Assembly (NCBI RefSeq): GCF_009870755.1
Contig: NZ_WLZU01000013.1
Location: 1-52,563 of the forward strand
Length of the DNA stretch: 52,563 bases
Source: Streptococcus halichoeri
GTDB taxonomy: Bacteria > Bacillota > Bacilli > Lactobacillales > Streptococcaceae
Direction: 5' to 3'
Of this stretch, positions 8,452-17,459 are shown in pieces. The first letter of the stretch is position 1. Each line of letters begins with the position of its first letter. The notes under the pieces are model-generated. The model did no database searches, had not been told where the DNA came from, and worked only from the letters and a program-made list of their open reading frames with translations. The translations under genes and the position numbers were made by a program.

Positions 8452-10208
8452 TAGCTTTCCTCTTTCTGATAATTGAGTGGTAGGGTAATTTGGCATTCTG
8501 TGCCTTGCTGATTAGAATACACCACAAAATGAGCCTGCTCGCCAAATAAATTCTCCAAACGCCGATTAAGATTTTCTAAAGCAGAGCCGGTTCCCCGAGC
8601 AGAAGGGACCACTTGATGGCCAATTTTTGCAAGCAACTCTTCTGCTATGCCTTGACCATTGTCTTTGACCATTATCTTGATGCTGTCGCATTCATTGCTT
8701 AGTTTTACTAGCACATGGTTATCAGTCTTACGCCCAGCAAAAGCATGCTTTAAGGCATTTTCCACCAATATCTGAATGATAAAAGGTGGGATTAAGGCGC
8801 TGTTTAGCTCCTTGCTTTCCACCTCAATAGCCACCTGATAGCGGTCGGGAAAACGGGCCTGCTCAATAGTCAAATAAGCCTTGAGATGGTTTAGCTCTTC
8901 TTCTACCGTAATCAGGTTTTGTCTTGTGCTAGTCAGGTTGGAGCGAAAATAATTGCCTAATTGCAACAATAAATAGCGGGCTTTTTCACTGTCAAAACGC
9001 ATCAAAGCAGAGATAGTATTGATGGCATTAAAGAGAAAGTGGGGATTAACTTGTGCCTGTAAGGACTTGATTTCGGCGTCTTTTAGCAAGCCCTGCTCCA
9101 CTGCCAATTGACCTAGTTCTAGCTGAGTTGAAAAAATATCACCCAGACCTTTGGCGAGCTGCTCTTCGACATAGGTCAATTGCTGCGCATCGGTAAAATA
9201 GAGCTTGAAGGTGCCGGCCACCTGGCCTTTGACATACAAGGGCACGACAATGGCGGCTGCCAAAGGACAGTTGGGGTAATGACAGCCAATTTCTGATTTG
9301 TGACGAGCAACATGAATCGCCCCTGTTTCAATCACTTCCTTGGAAAGATCGGTAATGATTTCTTTAGCCGGAATATGATGGTCACTTGCGGCCCCCACAT
9401 GCGCAAGAATGGACTTGCGGTTGGTCACACTGACCGCTGAAACCCGCATAAAACGTTGTATCTCTTTGGCTACTTGATGAGCCGAATCTGGCGTTAAGCC
9501 TTGGCGAAAATAGGGCAGGGTTTTATTAGCCAATTCCAAAACATCATGTGTTTGGATAGCTTTAGTGCTTTCTTCTTGCTTTAAAGTACCAAGGATAATC
9601 GATAAGAAAATCCCTGTTCCTAATGCATTGACAAACACCATAGGAAAGGCAATAGTCTGAATCAAGGCCAGGGCCTGCCTTTTGTCTGGAAGAAAAACAA
9701 AGATACACAGCATTTGGACAATTTCCATCAAGGCCCCACACAGGCTCCCTTGCCAGACGGGCGGATAGCTTTTTTTTCGTAAGCTGATTCTCCCTGCTAA
9801 GCCTGAGAGTAGCCCGATTAATAGGGAAGAAATAAAGTAGGTGTAGGGTGCTGTCCCTCCTTGGAGCCATCTGATTGTCCCAGAAATCAAGCCGACAAAA
9901 AAACCAACAAAGGGGCCACCAATCAGACCAGACATACCAATCGTCAGGGCTCGGGTATTGGCAATTGAGGTGTGTGACGCCAGGTTAACGACACCACCAT
10001 TGCTGATTTCAAAGGGAGCTGGTACGAGAACACCGGTGAAATTACTGATAATGGCAAAGAGACTAAAGGTAATGATGAGAACCCAGCGCACCTTTGGGGA
10101 GGTGCGATCATACATCATTTTCTTATAAAAAGGGCTAATCATTAAGAGATTAGCCAGTAAGATGATTAAACCTACTCGTTCGAGTAAGGGGAGTAATAAT
10201 GCAATCAT
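8451..10208 (-). CDS. lytS: LytS-type sensor histidine kinase
   Basis: A 585-residue membrane sensor kinase. The N-terminal 5TM-5TMR_LYT region spans about residues 5-208, with NGGVVNLASHTSIANTRA-like family residues near 70-87. A GAF-like domain follows at about 225-365, containing a Cys/His-rich CHYPNCP (309-315) that could bind metal or sense redox. The His_kinase motif NPHFLFN has phospho-acceptor His390. The HATPase domain has N-box VENALKHAF near 487 and G-box DNGQGI near 520. It forms an operon with the LytTR regulator (1-nt overlap). The signal is unknown; relatives respond to membrane potential or pyruvate. Confidence 0.92.
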   Translation of the reverse strand: MIALLLPLLERVGLIILLANLLMISPFYKKMMYDRTSPKVRWVLIITFSLFAIISNFTGVLVPAPFEISNGGVVNLASHTSIANTRALTIGMSGLIGGPFVGFFVGLISGTIRWLQGGTAPYTYFISSLLIGLLSGLAGRISLRKKSYPPVWQGSLCGALMEIVQMLCIFVFLPDKRQALALIQTIAFPMVFVNALGTGIFLSIILGTLKQEESTKAIQTHDVLELANKTLPYFRQGLTPDSAHQVAKEIQRFMRVSAVSVTNRKSILAHVGAASDHHIPAKEIITDLSKEVIETGAIHVARHKSEIGCHYPNCPLAAAIVVPLYVKGQVAGTFKLYFTDAQQLTYVEEQLAKGLGDIFSTQLELGQLAVEQGLLKDAEIKSLQAQVNPHFLFNAINTISALMRFDSEKARYLLLQLGNYFRSNLTSTRQNLITVEEELNHLKAYLTIEQARFPDRYQVAIEVESKELNSALIPPFIIQILVENALKHAFAGRKTDNHVLVKLSNECDSIKIMVKDNGQGIAEELLAKIGHQVVPSARGTGSALENLNRRLENLFGEQAHFVVYSNQQGTECQITLPLNYQKEES

Positions 10209-10278
10209 AGCCTAACCTTTCTCCTTCATTATAGCACTAGTGATGAGAAAGCAGCAAGCCAAGCAAGGTGCAAGGTGT

Positions 10279-11904
<1,626 letters not shown>

Positions 11905-12009
11905 CTATCAACCGGTAATTTTCCTAAATTAAAAAATCGTCATTTGCCTTTTGAGAAAGGGGAGACTCCCATGATAAGAACTTATCTCAACAAATGGATG
12001 ATTTCAACC

Positions 12010-12068
12010 TCTAAAATAAAAATAGCTCCCTATTACTAGGGAGCCTTTGACCTCTTAAAGAGGTGCCC
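12010..12068 (-). promoter_or_regulatory. pyrG leader attenuator (CTP-sensing reiterative-transcription type)
   Basis: The predicted transcript starts GGGC at 12068. A first hairpin ACCTCTT/AAGAGGT follows, then the terminator GCTCCCTA-4 nt-TAGGGAGC (12044-12037 / 12032-12025) and a T-rich tail. In the described Bacillus and Lactococcus pyrG systems, low CTP makes RNA polymerase stall before the first C and add extra G, and the poly-G pairs with the C/U-rich terminator arm to prevent termination. All required parts are visible here; the mechanism is inferred. Confidence 0.82.
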
Positions 12069-12104
12069 GAATAATAATATAAACTATCTTGTGTTATTTG
12101 TCAA
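12069..12104 (-). promoter_or_regulatory. pyrG promoter
   Basis: Minus strand: TTGACA (12104-12099), 17-nt spacer, TATATT (12081-12076), then 7 nt to the initiating GGG at 12068. The -35 is perfect and the -10 nearly so. Confidence 0.88.
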
Positions 12105-12159
12105 ATGATTAATGGAAAAAAGCTAGGGCTAGCGCTCTGATAGCTAGCCTGCTTTACCA

Positions 12160-12672
12160 TCACAGTTTCGTTAACAAATCCTGTAATTTGGATAATTGTC
12201 CGTCATCCCAGGGACCGAGCTTGGGCTTTTTCGCATCTATAGAAGCAGACATGGTATCTAAGTCTGACTTGACAGTATTAACACGCCGTTCCAATTCACG
12301 CGCTGACACGCGCAGAGCGCCCTGTGAGAAAATAGTCCACTGTTCATTGAGATCACTAGTTGCCACCTCAACCAATGTTAGAGCGGTATTTAGTTCAGCT
12401 GCGGTACGCTCGATATAGCTATCAGCTGTTTCGTCTTCTTCTGTAAAGACCACAGAAATCATGTACTGGTCATAGCGCTGCCGCACCCCGGGCACAAATT
12501 GGGCATCAAAGACACAGATAATTTCTATGTTTTCGAAATGCGCATAGTTGTTTAGCTTGTTCAGCAAGACTGTTCTGGCCTGATCCAGTTCGTTGGTTTT
12601 AAATAAAAGGCGGGTTTCCTGCCAAAAGGCAATCATATTGTAACCATCAACCAGTAAGAGACGTTTTTTCAT
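12160..12672 (-). CDS. rae1: NYN-domain endoribonuclease, Rae1/YacP family
   Basis: A 170-residue NYN (PIN-like) protein. It opens with LLLVDGYNMI, where the Asp is a predicted metal ligand; further acidic residues lie in CVFDAQ (about 55) and EEDETADSYIE (about 78-88). In Bacillus, Rae1 enters the ribosomal A site and cleaves mRNA during translation. It follows rlmB by 11 nt, a pairing conserved in Firmicutes (YacO-YacP). The ATG follows AGGAG. There is no internal anomaly. Confidence is lower for the exact biochemical role in streptococci than for the family. Confidence 0.85.
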   Translation of the reverse strand: MKKRLLLVDGYNMIAFWQETRLLFKTNELDQARTVLLNKLNNYAHFENIEIICVFDAQFVPGVRQRYDQYMISVVFTEEDETADSYIERTAAELNTALTLVEVATSDLNEQWTIFSQGALRVSARELERRVNTVKSDLDTMSASIDAKKPKLGPWDDGQLSKLQDLLTKL

Positions 12673-12683
12673 TGGCGATTCTC

Positions 12684-13433
12684 CTAAAGCTTATGACGAA
12701 AAACCTCATACATGAGAATAGCTGCCGCAACACTGGCATTTAAACTTTGCACATGGCCTTGCATGGGAATGGTAATCATTTCATCAACCTGTTTTTTGAG
12801 ATTGTGAGAAAGTCCCTTACCTTCGTTGCCAATAATCAGTGCTAGCTTTCCTGCCGTCTGCCATTGATGTGCTGGTGTCCCCTGCATATCTGTCCCAAAA
12901 ATCCAAAACCCCTGTGCTTTTAAGAGCTCGATGGTCTGACTGAGGTTGGTCACACGGACAATCGGCACGTGCTCTACTGCTCCAGTTGAGGTTTTAGCAA
13001 CCACTGGCGTAACACCAACAGCGCGATGCTTGGGGATAATCAAGCCACAAACTTGGGTGGCATCAGCTGTCCGCAAAATCGAGCCGAGATTATGCGGATC
13101 GGTAATGCCATCAAGGATTAAAATAAGCGGGTTTGGTTCTTTTTCTGCTTTGGCTAATAAATGCTTTAGCTCAGCATAAGCAAAAGCTGACACGCGCAGT
13201 ACAAAACCTTGGTGCACAGCTCCTTGGGTCATTTCGGACAGGGTTTTTTTAGGCGTCCAAGCAATGGAGACTTTCTTTTGGGCGGCAAGGGCCTTGATTT
13301 TATCAACATTTTTACCCCGTAGGTCTGCTTGAATATAGAGCTTATTGCCAGTATTAGCCGCTAGGCTTTCGCTAACAGCGTGCACACCGTAGACAATATC
13401 ATCATGGGTTTCAGTCACTTCTTTTGTTTTCAT
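12684..13433 (-). CDS. rlmB: 23S rRNA 2'-O-ribose methyltransferase RlmB/TrmH family
   Basis: A 249-residue SpoU-class methyltransferase. The substrate-binding N-terminal domain (about 14-85) begins at VYGVHAV. The knotted SPOUT domain (about 95-249) has motif 1 DGITDPHNLGSILRTAD, motif 2 IIGNEGKGLS and motif 3 IPMQGHVQSLNASVAAAI. It transfers a methyl group from SAM to a ribose in 23S rRNA; by homology to RlmB the target is likely G2251. No Shine-Dalgarno is visible: the -10 of its own promoter ends only 7 nt before the ATG, so the message looks leaderless. Confidence 0.9.
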   Translation of the reverse strand: MKTKEVTETHDDIVYGVHAVSESLAANTGNKLYIQADLRGKNVDKIKALAAQKKVSIAWTPKKTLSEMTQGAVHQGFVLRVSAFAYAELKHLLAKAEKEPNPLILILDGITDPHNLGSILRTADATQVCGLIIPKHRAVGVTPVVAKTSTGAVEHVPIVRVTNLSQTIELLKAQGFWIFGTDMQGTPAHQWQTAGKLALIIGNEGKGLSHNLKKQVDEMITIPMQGHVQSLNASVAAAILMYEVFRHKL

Positions 13434-13440
13434 ATCTTCT

Positions 13441-13449
13441 ATTATACCA
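13441..13449 (-). promoter_or_regulatory. Extended -10 promoter of rlmB, predicted to give a leaderless mRNA
   Basis: Minus strand TGG-TATAAT (13449-13441), then 7 nt (AGAAGAT) and the ATG. A start 6-8 nt after the -10 would fall at or next to the start codon. Confidence 0.6.
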
Positions 13450-13482
13450 TGATTCTAAGTAAAAGCTTGACTAGAGTGGGCG

Positions 13483-13543
13483 AAAAAAGCAAAAGGATGC
13501 GATGACACAAGTTAGTCAGGTGCCAACTTGTTTGATCACATCC
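13483..13543 (-). terminator. Terminator of the small secreted protein gene
   Basis: Long hairpin: outer GGATG/CATCC (13495-13499, 13539-13543) and inner ACAAGTT/AACTTGT arms. On the minus strand it is followed by TTTTGCTTTTTT. Confidence 0.8.
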
Positions 13544-13634
13544 CAAGCTAGGTTAGGGCTGTAGATTAGGTCATAGGCTAAAGCCACAGATTAGGGCCAG
13601 GGCCGTTGGTAGTTAGTTAGGGTAAAAGCAAAGC

Positions 13635-14087
13635 CTAGGCTTGTCGCGAGTCCTCGTGTCCTGAATAATGGAAAAGCTGGCTTTGTTGGGTTAGATGTCC
13701 TAGGGCATCCGTATGCGTCACGTGAATAGCGTACGTACCAGCACTATAACCGTTTAGGTCAAACCAAGCTGACATTTGGTTAATGGCTGGTGCTAACTCA
13801 AAGGGAATCCGAGCAAGGACGTGCCCGGCCTGATCTTGCAGGGCTATCTCTAACTTTCCGCCTTTGGTTAATGGCGGTGCTAGTTGAAGCGTCGTATCCA
13901 CAATGGTTTGGTTGGGGCGCATCTGGGCCTGTACTTGCAGCGCTTTGGTTGTGATGACTGGGCTAGGATTTGTTGAGGCAAAAGGCACACTGGCTTCTTG
14001 TGCTTGTGCTAGTGGGGCAGTACTTAATAACAAAATTCCGGCTACCACTGCTGTGCTTAGAGTTGCTAATCTATTTGCTGCTTTCAT
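13635..14087 (-). CDS. Small secreted protein of unknown function
   Basis: A 150-residue protein with a clear Sec signal peptide: Lys/Arg at 2-6, hydrophobic 8-25 and a probable cut after AQA (about residue 29). The mature 120 residues are predicted to form one beta-sandwich-like domain: alternating hydrophobics, then WFDLNGYSAGTYAIHVTHTD near 108-127 (20 residues). That segment loosely recalls the GBS Bsp-like repeat family, but I do not claim membership. There is no LPxTG motif or lipobox, so it is probably released. It has its own promoter and terminator and separates mrnC from rlmB. Good AAGGAGG ribosome site. Confidence 0.75.
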   Translation of the reverse strand: MKAANRLATLSTAVVAGILLLSTAPLAQAQEASVPFASTNPSPVITTKALQVQAQMRPNQTIVDTTLQLAPPLTKGGKLEIALQDQAGHVLARIPFELAPAINQMSAWFDLNGYSAGTYAIHVTHTDALGHLTQQSQLFHYSGHEDSRQA

Positions 14088-14121
14088 GCTTTTCCTCCTT
14101 AGTAAAAGTTTCTACACCTTC

Positions 14122-14149
14122 ATTGTAAAGTTTTGATTTAAAAAAGCAA
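14122..14149 (-). promoter_or_regulatory. Promoter of the small secreted protein gene
   Basis: Minus strand TTGCTT (14149-14144), 16-nt spacer, TACAAT (14127-14122), about 35 nt before the ATG. Confidence 0.6.
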
Positions 14150-14205
14150 GTTTTAAGGTTAATGACTAGCACCATTTTTAGTAAGGGGCAAAGACCAAAG
14201 CAGAC

Positions 14206-14236
14206 TAAAAAAGCTTGGGATCTTTACCCAAGCCTT
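14206..14236 (-). terminator. Terminator after mrnC
   Basis: GCTTGGG (14213-14219) / CCCAAGC (14227-14233), loop 7 nt, extended by AAG/CTT, then six T on the minus strand. Confidence 0.85.
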
Positions 14237-14303
14237 AATTACTTATCTGGAGTGAGGCACGTGCCAGAGCCCTTAGACCTAATCGTTTGACACCACCTTC
14301 ACA

Positions 14304-14708
14304 TCACTTTTTGTTTTTTTGTTCAACATAATTGATGCACCAAGCAATCAATTCTTCTAGGCGCTGCTTTTGGTCTGTCATATCCAGATAACCCATCACG
14401 GCCTCAAAGCCAGTGGACATTCGGTAGGTGATGACATCGGCATTTTTGGCCTTGGTATGGCTCTTGGTATTGCGGCCGCGTTTGTAGTAGGCTATCTCTT
14501 CTTCGGTCAGCAGGCCTTGATCCAACATCGCCTGAATCAGCTGGGCTTGAGCCCTGGCTGAAACATATCTGGTTGATCTGTGATGCAGCTGGCTGGGTTT
14601 GGTTTGCCCTTGAAAAATCAAGTGACGCCTAATGTAGTAAGAGTAAACAGCGTCGCCTTCAAAAGCTAGGGCAATACCATTAATAAGTCTGACATCCACA
14701 CTAGTCAC
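14304..14708 (-). CDS. mrnC: Mini-ribonuclease III
   Basis: A 134-residue stand-alone RNase III catalytic domain without a dsRNA-binding domain. The catalytic Asp lies in EGDAVYSYYIR (about residue 19) and the second acidic site in TGFEAVMGYLDM (Glu about 103). KNADVITYRMSTGFEAV is the family hallmark. Mini-III matures the 5' and 3' ends of 23S rRNA. It overlaps the cysS stop by 8 nt, the usual cysS-mrnC coupling in Firmicutes. Confidence 0.92.
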   Translation of the reverse strand: MTSVDVRLINGIALAFEGDAVYSYYIRRHLIFQGQTKPSQLHHRSTRYVSARAQAQLIQAMLDQGLLTEEEIAYYKRGRNTKSHTKAKNADVITYRMSTGFEAVMGYLDMTDQKQRLEELIAWCINYVEQKNKK

Positions 14709-16044
14709 GGCTCCACCTCACGCCGTCCTTAGTATCTAGTAATCTAATGCCTTGCGCAGCTAAGTGGTCGCGAATCTGGTCAGCACGTGCAAAGTCTTTT
14801 TGCTCTCTGGCTGCTTGGCGCTCAGCGATTAAGGCCTCAACCCTCGCATCAAGCTCTTCTTCTTGAAAAGCAATCCCAAAAACGGCTAGCATTTTTTCCA
14901 GTTCCTTTTTGGCATTGGCGGTATAGTGACCCGAATTAATCCACTTAGCAAAGTCATAAATAACAGTAATGCCATTTGGCGCATTGAAATCCTCGTCCAT
15001 CGCCGCCCTAAACTCAAAAATGAATTCTTCAATCTCTCCTTGAGGGGCATGTCCTGTGAAGGGCTGTTGCACCGTATTTTTAAGGTATTTGAGATTAATC
15101 TGCGCATCATGAAGAGCTTTGTCTGTAAAATTAATAGGCTTGCGGTAATGTTGGGTCGCCAAAAAGAAGCGCAATACCTGGCCATCCACTGTTTTGAGCA
15201 AATCATGCACCGTAATGAAGTTGCCAAGTGACTTGGACATTTTTTCATTGTCCACATTGACAAAGCCATTATGCATCCAGTAATTGGCAAAAGGTTGACC
15301 AGTCTTTGCTTCAGATTGGGCAATTTCATTGGTATGATGAGGAAACTCTAAATCCGCCCCACCGCCATGAATGTCGATCGTAGCACCCAGAATTTCTGTA
15401 GCCATGACCGAGCATTCAATATGCCAACCCGGCCGACCAAAGCCCCAGGGACTATCCCACGAAACCTCACCAGGCTTAGCGGCCTTCCACAGAGCAAAAT
15501 CCAGCGGATCTTCTTTCAAGGCCGTCTCGCTATCTATGCGGCCACTAGCACCCACCTCTAAATCTTCTAGGGTTTTATTGGCTAAGCGACCATAGTTGGG
15601 CGATTTGCGAACACGAAAATACACATCACCTTGAGCCTCATAGGCAAAGCCTTTTGCCACTAGCTCCTCGATGAAAGCAATAATTTCCGCCATATAATCC
15701 ATAACCCGAGGGTGCTTGGTAGCTGGTTTTATTCCTAATTGCTTGGTATCTTCGATAAAAGCAGCAATAAATCGATCAGACAGTTTCTTAGGAGAAATGC
15801 CTGCTTTGGCTGCTGCCTTGATAATCTTGTCATCAACGTCTGTAAAGTTTGACACATAGTTTACATTGAATCCCGTGTATTCAAAGTAACGGCGAATCGT
15901 ATCAAAAGCCACAGCCGATCGCGCATTGCCAATATGGATGTAGTTGTAAACCGTAGGGCCACAGATATACATCGTGACAAGATTTTCATTGATGGGAACA
16001 AAGTCCTTTAATGTGCGTGTCAGTGTATCATAAATTTTAATCAT
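14701..16044 (-). CDS. cysS: Cysteinyl-tRNA synthetase
   Basis: A 447-residue class Ia synthetase that charges tRNA-Cys. Seen: the zinc-ligand Cys28 in YICGPTVYNYIHIGN, with the HIGN signature at 37-40; a further zinc-binding stretch in WHIECSVMA; HGGGADLEFPHHTNE; and KMSKSLGN (KMSKS, about residue 268). The C-terminal DALR/anticodon region contains the repeated AREQKDFARADQIRD helix. It lies 64 nt after cysE, whose product feeds cysteine synthesis, and is coupled to mrnC downstream. No T-box leader is visible upstream. Confidence 0.96.
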   Translation of the reverse strand: MIKIYDTLTRTLKDFVPINENLVTMYICGPTVYNYIHIGNARSAVAFDTIRRYFEYTGFNVNYVSNFTDVDDKIIKAAAKAGISPKKLSDRFIAAFIEDTKQLGIKPATKHPRVMDYMAEIIAFIEELVAKGFAYEAQGDVYFRVRKSPNYGRLANKTLEDLEVGASGRIDSETALKEDPLDFALWKAAKPGEVSWDSPWGFGRPGWHIECSVMATEILGATIDIHGGGADLEFPHHTNEIAQSEAKTGQPFANYWMHNGFVNVDNEKMSKSLGNFITVHDLLKTVDGQVLRFFLATQHYRKPINFTDKALHDAQINLKYLKNTVQQPFTGHAPQGEIEEFIFEFRAAMDEDFNAPNGITVIYDFAKWINSGHYTANAKKELEKMLAVFGIAFQEEELDARVEALIAERQAAREQKDFARADQIRDHLAAQGIRLLDTKDGVRWSRD

Positions 16045-16108
16045 TTATTTGTCCTGTCTCGTCCAAAGAATCATTACTGATTTGTTCAAATAGCATTTTC
16101 ACCTATTT

Positions 16109-16693
16109 TTATTTTTTTAATGCAGAATAGGCCGCCTCGCGGTGCTGCTGCAAGTCCTGAATCACCTGCTCATCTTTTTTCCCATGCACGCGAACAATTT
16201 TAGCTGGAACACCAACTACTGTTACGTCCTCTGGTACATCGCTTAAAACGACAGCTGCTGCTCCAACCTTGGCCTTAGCACCAATTTCAATTGGTCCAAT
16301 GATTTGCGCATGGGCTGAAATCAAGGCACCTTGGCGAACTGTTGGATGGCGCTTACCAACATCCTTTCCTGTACCACCAAGGGTGACACCGTGGTAGAGC
16401 ATGGCGCCTTTTTCAACAATTGCAGTTTCGCCAACCACTAGGCCCGCCCCGTGATCAATGAAGACTCCAGGGGCAATTTGTGCACCCGGGTGAATTTCAA
16501 TATTGGTCCAAAAACGCCAAAATTGGCTATGCATGCGTGCTAGTAACTTAAAATGATGTTGCCAAAGAAAATGTGATAAGCGGTGGGCGGCCAGGGCCTT
16601 AATCCCTGGATAAGTTAAAATCACTTCAAGTGATGAACGCGCCGCTGGATCTTGTTCCTTGACAATTGCGATACTATCTTTCCACCAACCCAT
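16109..16693 (-). CDS. cysE: Serine O-acetyltransferase
   Basis: A 194-residue left-handed parallel beta-helix acetyltransferase. It makes O-acetylserine from serine and acetyl-CoA, the first step of cysteine synthesis. Hexapeptide repeats run from about residue 65 to 165, including EIHPGAQIAPGVFIDHG, with catalytic His in DHGAG and HGVTLGGTG. It is the short form typical of Gram-positives. Start at 16693 (MGWWKDS): strong GGAGG upstream and family-consistent; an in-frame extension of 35 codons overlaps the upstream gene and is rejected. It lies 10 nt after the SseB-like gene. Confidence 0.93.
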   Translation of the reverse strand: MGWWKDSIAIVKEQDPAARSSLEVILTYPGIKALAAHRLSHFLWQHHFKLLARMHSQFWRFWTNIEIHPGAQIAPGVFIDHGAGLVVGETAIVEKGAMLYHGVTLGGTGKDVGKRHPTVRQGALISAHAQIIGPIEIGAKAKVGAAAVVLSDVPEDVTVVGVPAKIVRVHGKKDEQVIQDLQQHREAAYSALKK

Positions 16694-16703
16694 GATGCCT
16701 CCT

Positions 16704-17459
16704 TTATTCGGTGATTGTCGTCCAATCAATGAGGGTTTGTTGCTCATCAAAAGGATTGATGACAACACCATAGGTGTCGTCAACCTCGTTGTCACCATTG
16801 CGCGGCTGATAAATGTCTTGAATTGTCCAAGCTAAAATAACACCCTGGCCACGGCGAAAAGCTCCGCCAAAGTCGTCCTGGTTATACCACTTAGCCAGAC
16901 TGGTTAAATTGGTAAAAGCTGGAACATAGCTTTTGCCCTCTGGTGTTGACATGGTCGGAAACAGGCGATCAAAATGCTGGTCGTCGCGTGGCAAGACAAA
17001 AACTGGAACAAAATAAACCTTGTCCATAGCTTGTGCTGCCTGATTAGCATCGCTCATGACTTGATTCAAAAGAGTGGTGTAAGTGTTGATAAATGTAATC
17101 AATTCATTATTTTGGAAAATGGTTGAATTTCCAAAATCACCTTTTTTCTTCAGATTAAAAACAAGTCCTGTCGCACCCACTGAGATGGCCTCTTCTACTA
17201 AGGCAACCACCGAACGTTCCATCCAATAGTGGTCTTGCGCACTCTTTTGTTCCTCCTTAAAAAAGGCCAGGTCGGTGTCATCGGTAAAGACCGGGACCAC
17301 TCTTTGCCCTTCTACATCAATCGCGTAGGGTTCTTTAGCAGCTAAGACCGGGCACTGGTGCAGGGCATCTACTAGGCCCACACCATCAAGAAAATTGTCA
17401 GGGGCATGGATAAAGGCCCGCAGGCGAAGATCGAGTTCTTTAATAGCAGTTTTAGTCAT
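16704..17459 (-). CDS. SseB-like protein of unknown function
   Basis: A 251-residue soluble protein resembling the SseB N-terminal domain family: the [19 protein letters not shown] and [14 protein letters not shown] segments in the first half, and a partial repeat ([27 protein letters not shown]) in the second. No catalytic motif is evident. Its ATG overlaps the pnp stop by 8 nt and it precedes cysE by 10 nt, an order I recall as conserved in streptococci. Its job cannot be inferred from sequence; linkage to pnp is the only contextual clue. Confidence 0.75.
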   Translation of the reverse strand: MTKTAIKELDLRLRAFIHAPDNFLDGVGLVDALHQCPVLAAKEPYAIDVEGQRVVPVFTDDTDLAFFKEEQKSAQDHYWMERSVVALVEEAISVGATGLVFNLKKKGDFGNSTIFQNNELITFINTYTTLLNQVMSDANQAAQAMDKVYFVPVFVLPRDDQHFDRLFPTMSTPEGKSYVPAFTNLTSLAKWYNQDDFGGAFRRGQGVILAWTIQDIYQPRNGDNEVDDTYGVVINPFDEQQTLIDWTTITE

